Positions 30,401 through 40,631 of a DNA stretch of 64,000 nucleotides are shown piece after piece. Every line of letters starts with the position of its first letter. The first letter of the stretch is position 1. Source of the stretch: Staphylococcus capitis subsp. capitis (GTDB lineage: Bacteria; Bacillota; Bacilli; Staphylococcales; Staphylococcaceae); NCBI RefSeq assembly GCF_040739495.1, contig NZ_CP145263.1, positions 1,488,001 to 1,552,000 of the forward strand. The letters are read 5' to 3'. Position numbers and translations under genes: made by a program. The notes beneath the pieces were generated by a model. The model was not told where the DNA came from, ran no database searches, and worked only from the letters and a program-made list of their open reading frames with translations.

Positions 30401-31797
30401 AAACGTTCATGAGGATTACTAAAGCGTTCGAATTTATCAATAATTTCACCATTATGAACTTTTACAGCTGCTAACTCAATAATTTTATCGTATTGATTAG
30501 ATAAACCTGTTGTTTCAACGTCAAATACCACATAAGTAGCATCTTTTAAAACGCGGTCAGTAGGTTTGTAAGCGATAGGTACTCCGTCATCAACAAGCAT
30601 GCCCTCCATACCGTAAATCATTTTAATTCCATGTTTCTCTGCTGCATTATGTGCATCTGGAAATGCTTGAACGACATTATGGTCAGTAACTGCAATAGCA
30701 GAGTGTCCCCATTCAGCGGCTTGTTCAACATAAGAACTAATATTCGGTATACCGTCCATTTGGCTCATAGCTGTATGCAAATGAAACTCTACACGTTTTT
30801 CGTCAGCTTTATCTTTTTTTGGTGCTTTTTTAATTTCTTCAATATCTGACATCATCATAACTAAATCACGCACAAATGTATCTTCTTCAATACGACCTTG
30901 TGCTCTCACCCATTTTCCTACACTTAAAGCCTTAAAATGGTCTAGGTCATCTTTATTTTTACGTGTGAACTTTTTTAAAACTAAAGAATCTGTGTAGTCT
31001 GTAACTTTAAGCTCTACGATATGACGCCCACTTTTAAGTTCTTTTAAATTGATATCGAAAATAACACCTTCAATTGCTACTTTGAATTCTTCTTCGATAA
31101 TAGAATCAATAGAACGAATGTTTTCAACTTGAATAGATTTACCGATTTGGCACTTATCAACAGAACTTTCATTATTATCTTGTTGTTTAGCCTTTTCAGC
31201 TTTCATTTTTTCTAATTTTTCAGTAGCCTCTCTAGCACTTTGCTCATCTTCTTGTTGAATATGAGCTTCTAATGAGGCTAGATCATCATCATGATTTGTA
31301 GTGTCTGTTTCAAAGATAACCTTGTCTATATTAAAACCACATTTTTGAAAAGCTTTAACTAAACTACCATTGCATGCTTTGTCAAAGTGATTACGTTCAA
31401 TATCGTTAGATACCAATACTTTAATTACATTACCAGACATAATCAATTTCTTTTGTTTTAATTGTCCTTTAACTTTAGGTGATAATCTGGTTTGATCAAT
31501 ACAATGGGCAAAGTATTTCAATGCATGTTCATCTTGGTTAGTTGTATCTTTAATTGAAAAATGGATTGTAACTGTGGCTATTTCTTTAAATTCTTCTTCT
31601 ATTGCATGAGTAAATAATAGATAATCTTCATTTGATAGAAAACGTGGTAGTGAGATTTGAAATTCCCATGTTCTATTCTTATTAGAGACATCAATTCGAG
31701 TTAATTCACCCTCATTAAGAATATCAGTCTCTAATTGATTTGATATTTTAATTTGATCGGCAAGCACTTTGAATTTTTCTTGATTTGTCATTGCCAA
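27481..31797 (-). CDS. polC: DNA polymerase III PolC-type
   Basis: 1438 residues from the TTG at 31797 with AAGGTGG 8 nt upstream; a GTG at 31809 falls inside that site. Gram-positive replicative polymerase with built-in proofreading. Order: OB-fold region (about 230-325), PHP domain (VEFHLHTAMSQMDG, about 335), DEDD exonuclease (YVVFDVETTGL, about 422), four-cysteine zinc motif (CSHC ... CPTCG), polymerase palm with DIDLNFSGEYQ, and a C-terminal beta-clamp-type tail ending QLSIFDM. It is followed by rimP after 113 nt carrying the rimP promoter. Confidence 0.98.
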   Translation of the reverse strand: MAMTNQEKFKVLADQIKISNQLETDILNEGELTRIDVSNKNRTWEFQISLPRFLSNEDYLLFTHAIEEEFKEIATVTIHFSIKDTTNQDEHALKYFAHCIDQTRLSPKVKGQLKQKKLIMSGNVIKVLVSNDIERNHFDKACNGSLVKAFQKCGFNIDKVIFETDTTNHDDDLASLEAHIQQEDEQSAREATEKLEKMKAEKAKQQDNNESSVDKCQIGKSIQVENIRSIDSIIEEEFKVAIEGVIFDINLKELKSGRHIVELKVTDYTDSLVLKKFTRKNKDDLDHFKALSVGKWVRAQGRIEEDTFVRDLVMMMSDIEEIKKAPKKDKADEKRVEFHLHTAMSQMDGIPNISSYVEQAAEWGHSAIAVTDHNVVQAFPDAHNAAEKHGIKMIYGMEGMLVDDGVPIAYKPTDRVLKDATYVVFDVETTGLSNQYDKIIELAAVKVHNGEIIDKFERFSNPHERLSETIINLTHITDDMLTDAPEIEEVLTEFKEWVGDAIFVAHNASFDMGFIDTGYERLGFGPSTNGVIDTLELSRTINTEYGKHGLNFLAKKYGVELTQHHRAIYDTEATAYIFIKMIQQMKELGVLNHLEINKKLTNEDAYKRARPSHVTLIVQNQEGLKNLFKIVSASLVKYYYRTPRIPRSLLNEYREGILVGTACDEGELFTAVMQKDQSEVEKIAKYYDFIEVQPPALYQDLMDRELIRDHETLTEIYQRLIEAGESANIPVIATGNVHYLYEHDAIARKILIASQPGNPLNRSTLPEAHFRTTDEMLDEFHFLGEEKANEIVVRNTNELAERIERVVPIKDKLFTPRMEGANDEIRELSYSNAKKLYGEDLPQIVIDRLEKELASIIGNGFSVIYLISQRLVKKSLDDGYLVGSRGSVGSSFVATMTEITEVNPLPPHYICSHCKTSEFFDDGSVGSGFDLPDKKCPTCGNDLIKEGQDIPFETFLGFKGDKVPDIDLNFSGEYQPNAHNYTKVLFGEDKVFRAGTIGTVAEKTAFGFVKGYLNDQGIHKRGAEIDRLVKGCTGVKRTTGQHPGGIIVVPDYMDIYDFTPIQFPADDQSAAWMTTHFDFHSIHDNVLKLDILGHDDPTMIRMLQDLSGIDPKTIPVDDKDTMQIFSGPESLGVTEDEILCKTGTFGVPEFGTGFVRQMLEDTKPTTYSELVQISGLSHGTDVWLGNAQELIRQGICDLSSVIGCRDDIMVYLMYAGLEPSMAFKTMEFVRKGRGLTDEMVEAMKENDVPDWYLDSCRKIKYMFPKAHAAAYVLMAVRIAYFKVHHPLYYYAAYFTIRASDFDLITMIKDKTSIRNTVKDMYSRYMDLEKKEKDVLTVLEIMNEMAHRGFRMQPISLEKSQAFDFIIEEDTLIPPFVAVPGLGENVAKRIVEAREEGPFLSKEDLNKKAGLSQKVIDYLDEMGSLPGLPDKAQLSIFDM

Positions 31798-31974
31798 AAT
31801 AATAACCACCTTAAATTTTATTACTTATACTTTTTATTTAGATTCTAATTATGTATGTGTTACGAAATACTTCTTAACTACTCACTCAAATTTAATAGCA
31901 AATTTGATTCATATTATACTACTCATTAGATTAATTTTCATGAGAAATTAGTTGTAAATGATAACAATAAAGAA

Positions 31975-32018
31975 GAGCAGGTTTGAATTTCAAACTCAAA
32001 ATTCATTCCCCGCCCTAC
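31975..32018 (-). terminator. Imperfect hairpin after proS
   Basis: On the minus strand a GGGCGGGGAATGAATTT arm pairs imperfectly with AAATTCAAACCTGCTC across a short loop; the tail is only moderately T-rich. It is a probable terminator for proS about 30 nt after the stop. Confidence 0.45.
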
Positions 32019-32047
32019 TTAAACAAGTTAAATTTCTAAATTCAAAT

Positions 32048-33751
32048 CTATTTTAATTTGTCATATAAATCTTTTAAATAATTTTCTAAATCATTAACGT
32101 GAATCTCTTCACTTTCACCATTTAAGCGTTGTTTAACTTCAACAACACCCTCTTCAGCTCTTTTACCAACTACAACTCGTAAAGGTAAACCAATTAAGTC
32201 AGCATCGTTAAACTTAACACCTGCGCGTTCTTTTCTATCATCATAAAGAACATCGAATTTATCATTTAATTGCGCATAAAGTTGATCTCCTAATTCGCGT
32301 TGATCATCTTTTTTAGGGTTAATTGTTATTAAATGTAAATCGAATGGTGTGACTGATTTAGGCCAAATAATACCATTTTCATCATTATTTTGTTCAACGA
32401 TTGCGCTAAGTGTTCTTGATATGCCAATACCGTAGCATCCCATAATTAATGGTTGCGCTTTACCTTGATTATCAAGGAAAGTGGCGTTCATAGCTTCAGA
32501 GTATTTTGTACCCAATTTGAAGACTTGTCCTACTTCAATACCTTCAGCAAATTGAGCTTTACCAGAACCATCACTTAACATTTCGCCTTCTAAAATAAAT
32601 CTGAAATCACCATATTCATCAATGTTGAAATCTCTTTCGACATTAGCATTAACATAGTGATAGCCATCCTCATTAGCACCTATAACAAGATTATTTAAAT
32701 CTTTAACATAATTATCAGCATATATCTTAATTTCTTTATTATGAATTGGGCCTATAGATCCAGGATTAGCTCCAACTAAATTTACGATTTCATCTTGTGA
32801 GGCCATTTCAACATTATCGGTACCAAAATATGCTTTTAATTTAACATCGTTTAGTTCATGGTGCCCTCTTATAAGAATCATCATAAATTCGCCATCTACT
32901 TTAAAAATCATCGTTTTTATAATTTCATCTAGTGGACGATTTAGGAAATCTGCAAGTTCTTGAGCTGTTTTGACATTAGGCGTCTCAATATTTGATAATT
33001 CAGCTGTTTCAGTATGTTTTTCTGAAGGATAATAAATAACTTCTGCTTTTTCAATGTTAGCAGCGTAATCACTTTCATTACTATAGACAATTGTATCTTC
33101 GCCAATTTCACTTAAAGCCATAAATTCATGAGTATGATTACCACCAATCGCTCCTGAGTCAGCAACTACAGGGCGTGCGTTAATTCCAACACGCTTGAAG
33201 ATTCTGCTATATGCATTGTACATATCTTGATATGTTGCATCTAATGATTCTTCGTCAGCGTGGAATGAATAGGCATCTTTCATAATAAATTCTCTACCAC
33301 GTAATAATCCAAAGCGAGGTCTTTTCTCATCACGGTATTTTGATTGGATTTGGAATAAAGTAAGAGGTAAACGTTTATATGATTTTAACTCGTCTCTAAC
33401 TAGAGAAGTTACAACTTCTTCATGAGTAGGTCCCAATGCGAATTCTCTTCCATTTCTATCTTTAAGTCGCATTAACTCAGGACCATAAGCTCCCCAACGT
33501 CCAGATTCTTCCCATAATTCAGCTTGTTGTAAAGCGGGCATTAAAATTTCAACGGCATCGATACTTTCCATTTCTTCTCGCACAATTTTAGAAATGTTAT
33601 TTAAAACTCGCGTTGCTAATGGTAAATAACTGTATATACCACTTGTACTTTGTTTAATTAAACCTGCTTTAAGCAATAAACGATGACTTAGTGCTTCAGC
33701 TTCTGCAGGAACCTCTCTCATCGTTGGTATAAATACTTTAGATTGTTTCAT
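32048..33751 (-). CDS. proS: Prolyl-tRNA synthetase
   Basis: 567 residues, the long bacterial type with an inserted editing domain (about 225-400) that clears Ala-tRNA(Pro). Class II motifs: [11 protein letters not shown], motif 2 [17 protein letters not shown], and motif 3 [13 protein letters not shown]-terminal anticodon-binding domain starts at about 470. The start is 19 nt downstream of rseP, so the two are cotranscribed. Confidence 0.97.
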   Translation of the reverse strand: MKQSKVFIPTMREVPAEAEALSHRLLLKAGLIKQSTSGIYSYLPLATRVLNNISKIVREEMESIDAVEILMPALQQAELWEESGRWGAYGPELMRLKDRNGREFALGPTHEEVVTSLVRDELKSYKRLPLTLFQIQSKYRDEKRPRFGLLRGREFIMKDAYSFHADEESLDATYQDMYNAYSRIFKRVGINARPVVADSGAIGGNHTHEFMALSEIGEDTIVYSNESDYAANIEKAEVIYYPSEKHTETAELSNIETPNVKTAQELADFLNRPLDEIIKTMIFKVDGEFMMILIRGHHELNDVKLKAYFGTDNVEMASQDEIVNLVGANPGSIGPIHNKEIKIYADNYVKDLNNLVIGANEDGYHYVNANVERDFNIDEYGDFRFILEGEMLSDGSGKAQFAEGIEVGQVFKLGTKYSEAMNATFLDNQGKAQPLIMGCYGIGISRTLSAIVEQNNDENGIIWPKSVTPFDLHLITINPKKDDQRELGDQLYAQLNDKFDVLYDDRKERAGVKFNDADLIGLPLRVVVGKRAEEGVVEVKQRLNGESEEIHVNDLENYLKDLYDKLK

Positions 33752-33770
33752 TCTCTATTTTCCTCCCTAT

Positions 33771-35057
33771 TTATAAGAAATACCGTTGTATATCGTTCCA
33801 AGTTACGATAATCATAATAATGACAACAAATAATGCACCTGTTGCTATAATAGCTGTTTCAGCCTTTTTATTTACTGGTTTTCTGAAAATAGCCTCATAT
33901 AATACGAATAAAATTCGACCACCATCTAACGCTGGTATAGGTAATAAGTTCATGATACCTAAGTTTACACTCAATAACGCTGTATAGCCTATTAAGTTTA
34001 TAATACCAGACTTAACTACTGAGTCCACATTATGGTAAATACCTACTGGTCCATTGAGCAAGTCGAATGAGAATCCACCAGTAAAGATACTCGCAATCAT
34101 ACCTACAACAGCTGTGAAGATTAATTTACCTTTATCAAAGAAATTATAAATTCCATAACTTATTGGTTTAAAGATACTATGCTCCAGCTTTGGTGCAAAT
34201 CCAATTTGGTAACTTGTTTGTTTTTTATTTTTACTAATTTTGTTTTCTACCTTTTTAGGTTCAAGTTGCATTGTTTTTGTATGATGATTTCTTTGAACTT
34301 TAATTGATGTTTTAGAAGTTTTATTTTCATCTAAAACTTTTCTTATTTCACTGAAATCTTTAATTTTATGATCACCGATTTGAACAATTTTATCACCTTT
34401 ATGTAGCCCAGCTTCATCTGCAGGTGAATGGTTCATTACTTCACCTATTGTGTTTGTAGGCGTACCTTGATAATAAGCTAAACCTATGAAGAGCACCAAT
34501 GCTAGAATAAAGTTGAATAGCGGGCCAGCAAATAGTGTTAAAAATTTAGGTAATGGTTTCTTATGTGCAAACTGTCTATCTCTAGGAGCAATTTGTATAA
34601 GGCTTCCATTTTCAACAAAATACGCTTTCTTAGCAATTGAGTAATGGTGTCTTTCCTCATCATAAGACGTTATACCTTCTAAATATAAATCATCTTTAAA
34701 GTCACATTTTTTAACTTCTATAGCTTCAATTTGTTGAAATTTATGTTGATCGTCTAAAATAATATGGGTAATTTCATCTTTATCATTTAATTTAATTTTT
34801 ACGTTCATACCTGGTTGAACTGGTGGCTCCTCAAGGCCATCTCCAGCCATTCTTACATAACCACCGACAGGTAACAAACGTATTGTATATAATGTTTCAT
34901 CTTTTCTAAAACTAAAAATTTTAGGACCCATGCCAATCGCAAATTCAGGACACATGATACCTGCTCTTTTAGCAAAGAACATATGACCGTATTCATGCAC
35001 CGTAACTAGTACGCCAAATACGATAATAAATGAAACTATTGTTATTAAATAGCTCAT
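33771..35057 (-). CDS. rseP: RIP-type site-2 zinc metalloprotease RseP
   Basis: 428 residues. Intramembrane protease with HEYGH at 21-25 inside the first helix, one PDZ domain (about 205-270; [19 protein letters not shown]), and the second metal-ligand motif [11 protein letters not shown] near residue 372. It trims membrane-bound signal proteins and remnant signal peptides in other Firmicutes. A promoter lies about 80 nt upstream, after the cdsA terminator, and the gene is transcribed with proS. Confidence 0.95.
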   Translation of the reverse strand: MSYLITIVSFIIVFGVLVTVHEYGHMFFAKRAGIMCPEFAIGMGPKIFSFRKDETLYTIRLLPVGGYVRMAGDGLEEPPVQPGMNVKIKLNDKDEITHIILDDQHKFQQIEAIEVKKCDFKDDLYLEGITSYDEERHHYSIAKKAYFVENGSLIQIAPRDRQFAHKKPLPKFLTLFAGPLFNFILALVLFIGLAYYQGTPTNTIGEVMNHSPADEAGLHKGDKIVQIGDHKIKDFSEIRKVLDENKTSKTSIKVQRNHHTKTMQLEPKKVENKISKNKKQTSYQIGFAPKLEHSIFKPISYGIYNFFDKGKLIFTAVVGMIASIFTGGFSFDLLNGPVGIYHNVDSVVKSGIINLIGYTALLSVNLGIMNLLPIPALDGGRILFVLYEAIFRKPVNKKAETAIIATGALFVVIIMIIVTWNDIQRYFL

Positions 35058-35131
35058 ACTCTACACCTCTATTGATATTATGTTTTATTTTCAATAAATC
35101 TAAGCACTCGAATAAATAAACAATATAAAAC

Positions 35132-35159
35132 ATTATAATACGCTTAAATTCATTCTCAA
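35132..35159 (-). promoter_or_regulatory. Candidate rseP-proS promoter
   Basis: TTGAGA (35154-35159) and TATAAT (35132-35137) on the minus strand, spacer 16 nt, located between the cdsA terminator and rseP. Confidence 0.6.
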
Positions 35160-35206
35160 ATAAATATGTATAATTGTAGTTAGGAATTTAAATAATGATA
35201 GTGTTC

Positions 35207-35257
35207 AAAAGGAGTTAAGAGATATTGTACTCTCTCCAATATCTCAATAACTCCTTT
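35207..35257 (-). terminator. Terminator after cdsA
   Basis: Long two-part stem GGAGTTA..GAGATATTG / CAATATCTC..AACTCC with a 9-nt loop and a T4 tail on the minus strand. It separates cdsA from rseP, genes that are often a single operon elsewhere. Confidence 0.85.
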
Positions 35258-35296
35258 ATTATAACATCTATTTTATTTTATAGACTGAACCACAAA

Positions 35297-36079
35297 TTAA
35301 ATTTGGATTAATAAAATATTTAGTAATGGTAATACAAACATAAAACTATCAAATCTATCTAAAATGCCACCGTGGCCTGGTAATATACGTCCTGAATCTT
35401 TTACACCAAAATGACGTTTAAATCCAGATTCAACTAAATCTCCTAGTTGTCCAAACATACTCAAAATTATTGTAACTATCAGTAATAGCCATATATTTAA
35501 ATGGAAATTCACGAAAAATTGCATGATTAAAGGAACAAGTAAACTACAAATGATTCCACCTATAAAACCTTCAATCGTTTTATTAGGACTAATCACAGGC
35601 CATAATTTGTGTTTCCCCATTAATCGACCGAAAATATATGCTCCAGTATCTGTTAACCACACAATTAAAAAGGCAAATAATATGTAGTGTAATCCTTCTG
35701 AACGAGTTTCATAAAAATACATAAAACCAATTCCTACATATGCTACTGACATAAGACAAAAAGCTGCATCCATGAAACTAAATCTATTCTTAGATAAAAC
35801 GGTATAACTAAGAACAATAAAACTCATAGCTATTAAACTTTTAAGTTGTATGGTTTGTACCCATTCTCCAGCATCTTGAGGCAACATGATAATAATTAAG
35901 GCTAATGCACTGATAAACCCTGGTATAGATAAGAACTTAATCATGTTCATGTTTAATAGTTCTTTTAATGCAATTAAAGCTAATAAGTAAGCGAAAAGCA
36001 TTAAAATCATGCCACCTTTTAGTAAGAATGGCAAGAATATTAATAAAGCAATAATTGCAGTTAATGTTCTTACTTTCAT
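35297..36079 (-). CDS. cdsA: Phosphatidate cytidylyltransferase
   Basis: 260-residue membrane protein with about seven hydrophobic helices. Makes CDP-diacylglycerol, the substrate for PgsA in this same window. The family signature [18 protein letters not shown] is intact near the C-terminus. It starts 3 nt after the uppS stop. Confidence 0.96.
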   Translation of the reverse strand: MKVRTLTAIIALLIFLPFLLKGGMILMLFAYLLALIALKELLNMNMIKFLSIPGFISALALIIIMLPQDAGEWVQTIQLKSLIAMSFIVLSYTVLSKNRFSFMDAAFCLMSVAYVGIGFMYFYETRSEGLHYILFAFLIVWLTDTGAYIFGRLMGKHKLWPVISPNKTIEGFIGGIICSLLVPLIMQFFVNFHLNIWLLLIVTIILSMFGQLGDLVESGFKRHFGVKDSGRILPGHGGILDRFDSFMFVLPLLNILLIQI

Positions 36080-36082
36080 ACT

Positions 36083-36853
36083 TTACTCCTCACTTAATCC
36101 CCCAAAGCGTCTTTGGCGCGATTGATAAATTTTTAAACACTCTTTCAATTCATTTTCATCGAAATCTGGCCATAACTTTTCATTAAAAATAAATTCACTG
36201 TATGAAGCTTGCCAAATTAAAAAGTTACTAATTCTTTGTTCTCCAGAGGTGCGAATTAATAATTCTGGATCAGGGTAATCACGAGTCATTAAATGTTTGT
36301 TTAATAGATTTTCATCAATAGCTTCAGAACTTTGATGCTCAGATTGTAACTCTTCAAATATCTCTTTCATACTTTGAATAATTTCAGCACGTCCACCATA
36401 ATTTATAGCGAAAATTAACGTTAGTCCTGTGTTATTCTTCGTCTTTTCTTTCGCTTGATCAATAGCTTCAATAGTTGATTGAGGTAAGCCTTCAGCAAAT
36501 CCAATTGTTTCAACTTTAACATTTTTTTCAATTAACTCGGGTAAAAATGTTTTAAGAAAATTAACAGGCAGATTCATAATATAATTAACTTCGCTTTCAG
36601 GTCTAGACCAATTCTCTGTAGAGAAAGCATAAAGTGTTAAGTATTTAATACCAATATTACTCGCTTCTCGAGTAATTTTTTTGATTGTTTGCATGCCTTC
36701 ATAGTGTCCTTTTATTCTTGGCATTTTACGTTTTTTAGCCCATCGACCATTTCCATCCATAATGATGGCCACATGTTCAGGAATATTATGTAAGTCTAAA
36801 TCATTGTTTAGATTATTTTCAGTCTTATTTTTATTTTTTAGCTTTTTAAACAT
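36083..36853 (-). CDS. uppS: Undecaprenyl diphosphate synthase (cis-prenyltransferase)
   Basis: 256 residues from the ATG at 36853 (GGAGG 7 nt before it); the upstream extension to 36919 has no ribosome-binding site. Builds the C55 lipid carrier for peptidoglycan and teichoic acids. Signature IIMDGNGRWAKKR near residue 30 with the catalytic aspartate, TLYAFSTENWSRP in the middle, and PDPELLIRTSGEQRISNF toward the end. Confidence 0.97.
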   Translation of the reverse strand: MFKKLKNKNKTENNLNNDLDLHNIPEHVAIIMDGNGRWAKKRKMPRIKGHYEGMQTIKKITREASNIGIKYLTLYAFSTENWSRPESEVNYIMNLPVNFLKTFLPELIEKNVKVETIGFAEGLPQSTIEAIDQAKEKTKNNTGLTLIFAINYGGRAEIIQSMKEIFEELQSEHQSSEAIDENLLNKHLMTRDYPDPELLIRTSGEQRISNFLIWQASYSEFIFNEKLWPDFDENELKECLKIYQSRQRRFGGLSEE

Positions 36854-36955
36854 GGTCTTTCCTCCGAGCCTGATCATCTCTGTTTTATTGTATAGGTTAA
36901 TTAAACAATCATCTACCATTTTATCATACTCATTTATTGCATTGAATAAGCAAAA

Positions 36956-36992
36956 TAAAAAACTGTACCAAAGTCCTACTTGGTACAGTTTA
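36956..36992 (-). terminator. Terminator after frr
   Basis: Perfect stem AACTGTACCA / TGGTACAGTT (36961-36970 with 36981-36990) extended by A-T pairs, followed by T6 on the minus strand. It lies 137 nt after the frr stop, so the frr transcript has a long 3' region; in that region I see nothing else. Confidence 0.88.
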
Positions 36993-37128
36993 GACTAATA
37001 AAGCATATAGATTCATGTTGTGTTTGAAACTTTGTAGATAGTAAAATCTCAAGTCGAGCTCATTCATTCTTAAACACTAAATGAGTATCTTGAGTAATTA
37101 AATATTTTTAATTCACTCAATCTCTTTA

Positions 37129-37683
37129 TTAAACAGACATGATATCTTGTTCTTTATCCTCTACTAACTGATCTATTTCTTTAATAGAATTATCAGTAGC
37201 TTTTTGAACGTCATCAGTTTGGCTTCGTAAGTCATCTTCAGTAATGTCACCCTTTTTTTCTTGCTTTTTAAGGTGGTCATTAATGTCACGGCGAATATTT
37301 CTGATTGAAACCTTAGCATCTTCACCAATTTTCTTAACGTTTTTAACTAGTTCTTTACGTCTTTCTTCTGTTAATGCAGGAACTGAAATTCGAATAACCT
37401 CACCGTCACTAGTTGGATTAACACCTAAGTTTGCGGCGATGATTGCTTTCTCAATATCATCAACTGAAGTTTTGTCATATGGTGAAATGACTAATAAACG
37501 CGCTTCAGGAACATTGATACTTGCTAATTGTTGTACTGGAGTTGGTGCACCATAGTAATCAACAGTTACACCATTTAATAAGTTTGAATTAGCACGACCA
37601 GCACTAATATTAGCTAATTCACGTGATAAGTTGTCGATAGATTTTTGCATTCTAGCTTTAGTATCTTTGATAATGTCACTCAT
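37129..37683 (-). CDS. frr: Ribosome recycling factor
   Basis: 184 residues, standard length. Splits post-termination ribosomes together with EF-G. Typical features: helical domain, the [11 protein letters not shown] segment at about 27-37, and the C-terminal helix with [16 protein letters not shown]. It follows pyrH by 16 nt. Confidence 0.97.
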   Translation of the reverse strand: MSDIIKDTKARMQKSIDNLSRELANISAGRANSNLLNGVTVDYYGAPTPVQQLASINVPEARLLVISPYDKTSVDDIEKAIIAANLGVNPTSDGEVIRISVPALTEERRKELVKNVKKIGEDAKVSIRNIRRDINDHLKKQEKKGDITEDDLRSQTDDVQKATDNSIKEIDQLVEDKEQDIMSV

Positions 37684-37699
37684 TTTTTACACCTCTAAT

Positions 37700-38422
37700 T
37701 TATTTTGTAATAAGCGTACCGATTTTTTCTCCCATTACGGCGCGCTTGATATTTCCTTCTTCCATAATAGAGAATACATTTAATGGAATATTGTTGTCCA
37801 TGCAGAATGATGAAGCAGTTGAGTCCATTACTTGTAAACCTTCTTGTAACATTTGAATATGTGTTAAATGTTCATATTTAACGGCATTTTCATCAACTTT
37901 AGGATCAGCTGAATAAACACCATCTACATTATTTTTACCCATTAAGATTACATCTGCTTCCACTTCAGCTGCACGTAAAGCTGCTGTAGTATCAGTTGAG
38001 AAGTAAGGGTTACCTATACCAGCCGCAAAGATAACTACGCGCTTCTTCTCTAGATGTCTTATTGCACGTCGACGAATATATGGTTCAGCAACTTGTTTCA
38101 TTTCAATTGAAGTTAAAACACGTGTATCGCAATCTAATTGTTCTAAACTATCTTGCAACGCTAAAGCATTCATTACAGTTGCTAACATGCCCATATAATC
38201 AGCGGTGCCACGATCCATTCCTAAATCGCTACCTGTTTTACCTCTCCAAATGTTTCCACCGCCAACAATTACTGCGATTTCACAATCCATTTTAGCAACT
38301 TCAGCAACTTGTTTCGCTACACTTTTAATAATAATTGGATTGATACCGAATCCTTTATCTCCAGCTAAAGCTTCTCCACTCAATTTCAAGACTACACGTT
38401 TATATTTAGAAGTTTGAGCCAT
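37700..38422 (-). CDS. pyrH: Uridylate kinase (UMP kinase)
   Basis: 240 residues of the amino-acid-kinase fold, specific for UMP to [21 protein letters not shown] at 10-27, [10 protein letters not shown] at about 52-61, and [20 protein letters not shown] at about 132-151. Cotranscribed with frr. The 136-nt gap to tsf contains a terminator, so it likely has its own promoter. Confidence 0.97.
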   Translation of the reverse strand: MAQTSKYKRVVLKLSGEALAGDKGFGINPIIIKSVAKQVAEVAKMDCEIAVIVGGGNIWRGKTGSDLGMDRGTADYMGMLATVMNALALQDSLEQLDCDTRVLTSIEMKQVAEPYIRRRAIRHLEKKRVVIFAAGIGNPYFSTDTTAALRAAEVEADVILMGKNNVDGVYSADPKVDENAVKYEHLTHIQMLQEGLQVMDSTASSFCMDNNIPLNVFSIMEEGNIKRAVMGEKIGTLITK

Positions 38423-38465
38423 TTTCTTATCCTCTCTATAGTAAAAATATGTAAAAATATATAAG

Positions 38466-38540
38466 TAAAGAAGACACGGATGGCTCCTTTCTATAGATTA
38501 AAAACTATTAGAAAGGAAACTTAATAGGTGTCTTCTTCCT
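38466..38540 (-). terminator. Terminator after tsf
   Basis: Two-part inverted repeat: outer arms AAGAAGACAC / GTGTCTTCTT and inner TTTCCTTTCTA / TAGAAAGGA. It lies about 20 nt after the tsf stop. The tail is short in T residues, so some read-through to pyrH is possible. Confidence 0.65.
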
Positions 38541-38558
38541 TGTTAAAATTATGACAGA

Positions 38559-39437
38559 TTATTTCATTTGTCCTTTAACTTCATCAGCGAAGTTTTCTTC
38601 GCGTTTTTCCATACCTTCGCCTACTTCGTAACGAACGAAGTCAGTAAGTTGACCACCTTTTGATTTTAAGAATGCTTCAACTGTTTCATCTGGATTTTTA
38701 ACGAAGTTTTGATCTACAGCACAAATTTCTTGTAAATATTTACGTAAACGACCTTCAACCATTTTTTCTACAATGTTTTCAGGTTTACCTTCGTTTAATG
38801 CTTGTTGTTTTAATACTTCTTTTTCGTGGTTGATTTCTTCTTCGCTTACTTGATCAGAAGAAACATATTTAGGGTTGATTGCAGCGATGTGCATAGCTAC
38901 ATCTTTAGCAGCTGATTCATCAGTTGTACCTTCAACAACAGTTAACACACCAATACGTCCACCCATGTGTAAGTAAGAACCGAAAGCGTCATTATCAGAT
39001 TTAGTTCTAATAGCAAAACGACGGATACTTAATTTTTCACCAATTGTAGAGATAGCTTCTTTCATTCTTTCATCAACAGTTTTACCGCTTGATAATTTAG
39101 TTTCTAATAACGCTTCAACTGTTTCAGCTTTACTATCAAGAATTTGGTTAGCAATTTCTTTAACTAATTCTTGGAATCCTTCGTTACGAGCAACGAAGTC
39201 AGTTTCTGAGTTGATTTCAACGATAGCTGCTTCATTTCCTTTAACTTCTACGTGTACAAGACCTTCAGCTGCGATACGGTCAGCTTTTTTAGCTGCTTTC
39301 GCAATACCTTTTTCACGTAAGTAGTCGATTGCTTTATCGATGTCACCATCAGTTTCAGTTAGCGCTTTTTTACAATCCATCATACCTGCGCCTGTTTTTT
39401 CACGTAATTCTTTAACAAGTTTTGCTGAAATTACCAT
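38559..39437 (-). CDS. tsf: Elongation factor Ts
   Basis: 292 residues from the ATG at 39437 (GGAGGAG upstream); a longer reading to 39452 lacks a site. Nucleotide exchange factor for EF-Tu. Conserved [18 protein letters not shown] at about 12-29 and [14 protein letters not shown] at about 77-90. It follows rpsB, the usual pair, but a terminator hairpin lies between them. Confidence 0.97.
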   Translation of the reverse strand: MVISAKLVKELREKTGAGMMDCKKALTETDGDIDKAIDYLREKGIAKAAKKADRIAAEGLVHVEVKGNEAAIVEINSETDFVARNEGFQELVKEIANQILDSKAETVEALLETKLSSGKTVDERMKEAISTIGEKLSIRRFAIRTKSDNDAFGSYLHMGGRIGVLTVVEGTTDESAAKDVAMHIAAINPKYVSSDQVSEEEINHEKEVLKQQALNEGKPENIVEKMVEGRLRKYLQEICAVDQNFVKNPDETVEAFLKSKGGQLTDFVRYEVGEGMEKREENFADEVKGQMK

Positions 39438-39540
39438 TAATTTCTCCTCCAATATATAATTGTATTTATGATATACCCAAATTTTACCATTATTTTAGAT
39501 TATATTTCCAATACTCTATTATGATTTGTTTTACTTTTAA

Positions 39541-39573
39541 AAAAAGGTGATAAGCATTAGTATCTTATCACCC
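39541..39573 (-). terminator. Terminator or attenuator between rpsB and tsf
   Basis: Perfect 9-bp stem GGTGATAAG / CTTATCACC (39546-39554 with 39564-39572) with T7 on the minus strand. rpsB and tsf are usually cotranscribed, so partial termination here may set their ratio. Confidence 0.8.
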
Positions 39574-39587
39574 ATTTAAACTATATC

Positions 39588-40376
39588 TTAGTTTGATTCA
39601 ACAGAAGTGTTTTCTTCAGTTGTTTCTGCTTGTTCAGATTCTTCTTTTTCATCTAAATTGATGTTTTGTTCTGCAGCTACTTCTTCATTAGATACACCTT
39701 GTTGACCTTCTAAGATAGCATCTGCCATTTTGCCTGTTAATAATTTAACAGCACGGATAGCATCATCGTTTGCTGGGATAACGTAATCGATTTCGTCTGG
39801 ATCACAGTTAGTGTCAACAATACCTACGATAGGAATATTTAATTTACGTGCTTCAGCAATAGCGTTGCGCTCTTTACGAGGGTCAACAACGAATAATGCT
39901 TGAGGCATAGATTTCATATCACGAATACCGCCTAAGAATTTAATTAAACGGTCGTATTCTTTTTTAAGTTCAACAACTTCTTTTTTAGGTAAAACTTCAA
40001 ACAATCCGTCTTCTTCCATTTTTTCAATTTCAGAAATACGTTTGATTCGTTTAGAGATTGTTTTATAGTTAGTTAAGATTCCGCCTAACCATCTTTGGTT
40101 AACGTAGAATTGACCAGCACGTTCAGCTTCAGCTTTAACTGATTCTTGTGCTTGTTTTTTAGTACCTACGAATAAGACTTTACCGCCATCTTCTGATACT
40201 TGTTTAAGGAAGTTGTATGCTTCTTCAACTTTTTTCACTGTTTTTTGTAAGTCAATGATATAGATACCATTTCTTTCAGTGAAGATATATTTTTTCATTT
40301 TTGGGTTCCAACGGCGTGTTTGGTGACCGAAGTGAACACCGGCTTCAAGTAATTGTTTCATTGAAATTACTGCCAT
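39588..40376 (-). CDS. rpsB: 30S ribosomal protein S2
   Basis: 262 residues. Conserved [19 protein letters not shown] at the N-terminus and [20 protein letters not shown] at about 187-206. The C-terminal tail is acidic ([20 protein letters not shown]), longer than the core fold, as in other staphylococci. A near-consensus promoter gives a leader of about 115 nt. Confidence 0.97.
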   Translation of the reverse strand: MAVISMKQLLEAGVHFGHQTRRWNPKMKKYIFTERNGIYIIDLQKTVKKVEEAYNFLKQVSEDGGKVLFVGTKKQAQESVKAEAERAGQFYVNQRWLGGILTNYKTISKRIKRISEIEKMEEDGLFEVLPKKEVVELKKEYDRLIKFLGGIRDMKSMPQALFVVDPRKERNAIAEARKLNIPIVGIVDTNCDPDEIDYVIPANDDAIRAVKLLTGKMADAILEGQQGVSNEEVAAEQNINLDEKEESEQAETTEENTSVESN

Positions 40377-40497
40377 TTTTAAATTCCTCCTATTGGTTAT
40401 TTACCTCCATAATTAACTCATATAAAGACAAATGTGATGATTTGCACCCTCTATATTTACATTAATTATGTGTGTATTGGCTTAATAGCCGTCAATT
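40377..40497 (-). promoter_or_regulatory. rpsB 5' leader
   Basis: About 115 nt between the predicted start of transcription and the S2 start codon. Small stems GGCT-ATTA-AGCC, ACAT-AATTA-ATGT and GCAAAT-CATCAC-ATTTGT can form. S2 represses its own mRNA in other bacteria; whether that holds here is inference. Confidence 0.35.
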
Positions 40498-40526
40498 AAT
40501 ATATCATAACTTGTACAGAAACGCAA
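40498..40526 (-). promoter_or_regulatory. rpsB promoter
   Basis: TTGCGT (40521-40526) and TATATT (40498-40503) on the minus strand, spacer 17 nt, with an extended -10 (TGA before TATATT). Confidence 0.7.
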
Positions 40527-40566
40527 TGCCTTTGTGAATGAACTATAAATATTATTCATCTTTACA

Positions 40567-40610
40567 TATAAAAAGAGTATCGCTCGAAATATAAGCTGAC
40601 ACTCTTTTAA
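40567..40610 (-). terminator. Terminator after codY
   Basis: Arms AAAAGAGTGTCAGCT and AGCGATACTCTTTTT form an imperfect stem with a T-rich end on the minus strand, about 20 nt after the codY stop. Confidence 0.7.
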
Positions 40611-40631
40611 AAATATTTGATGTTCTATTAA

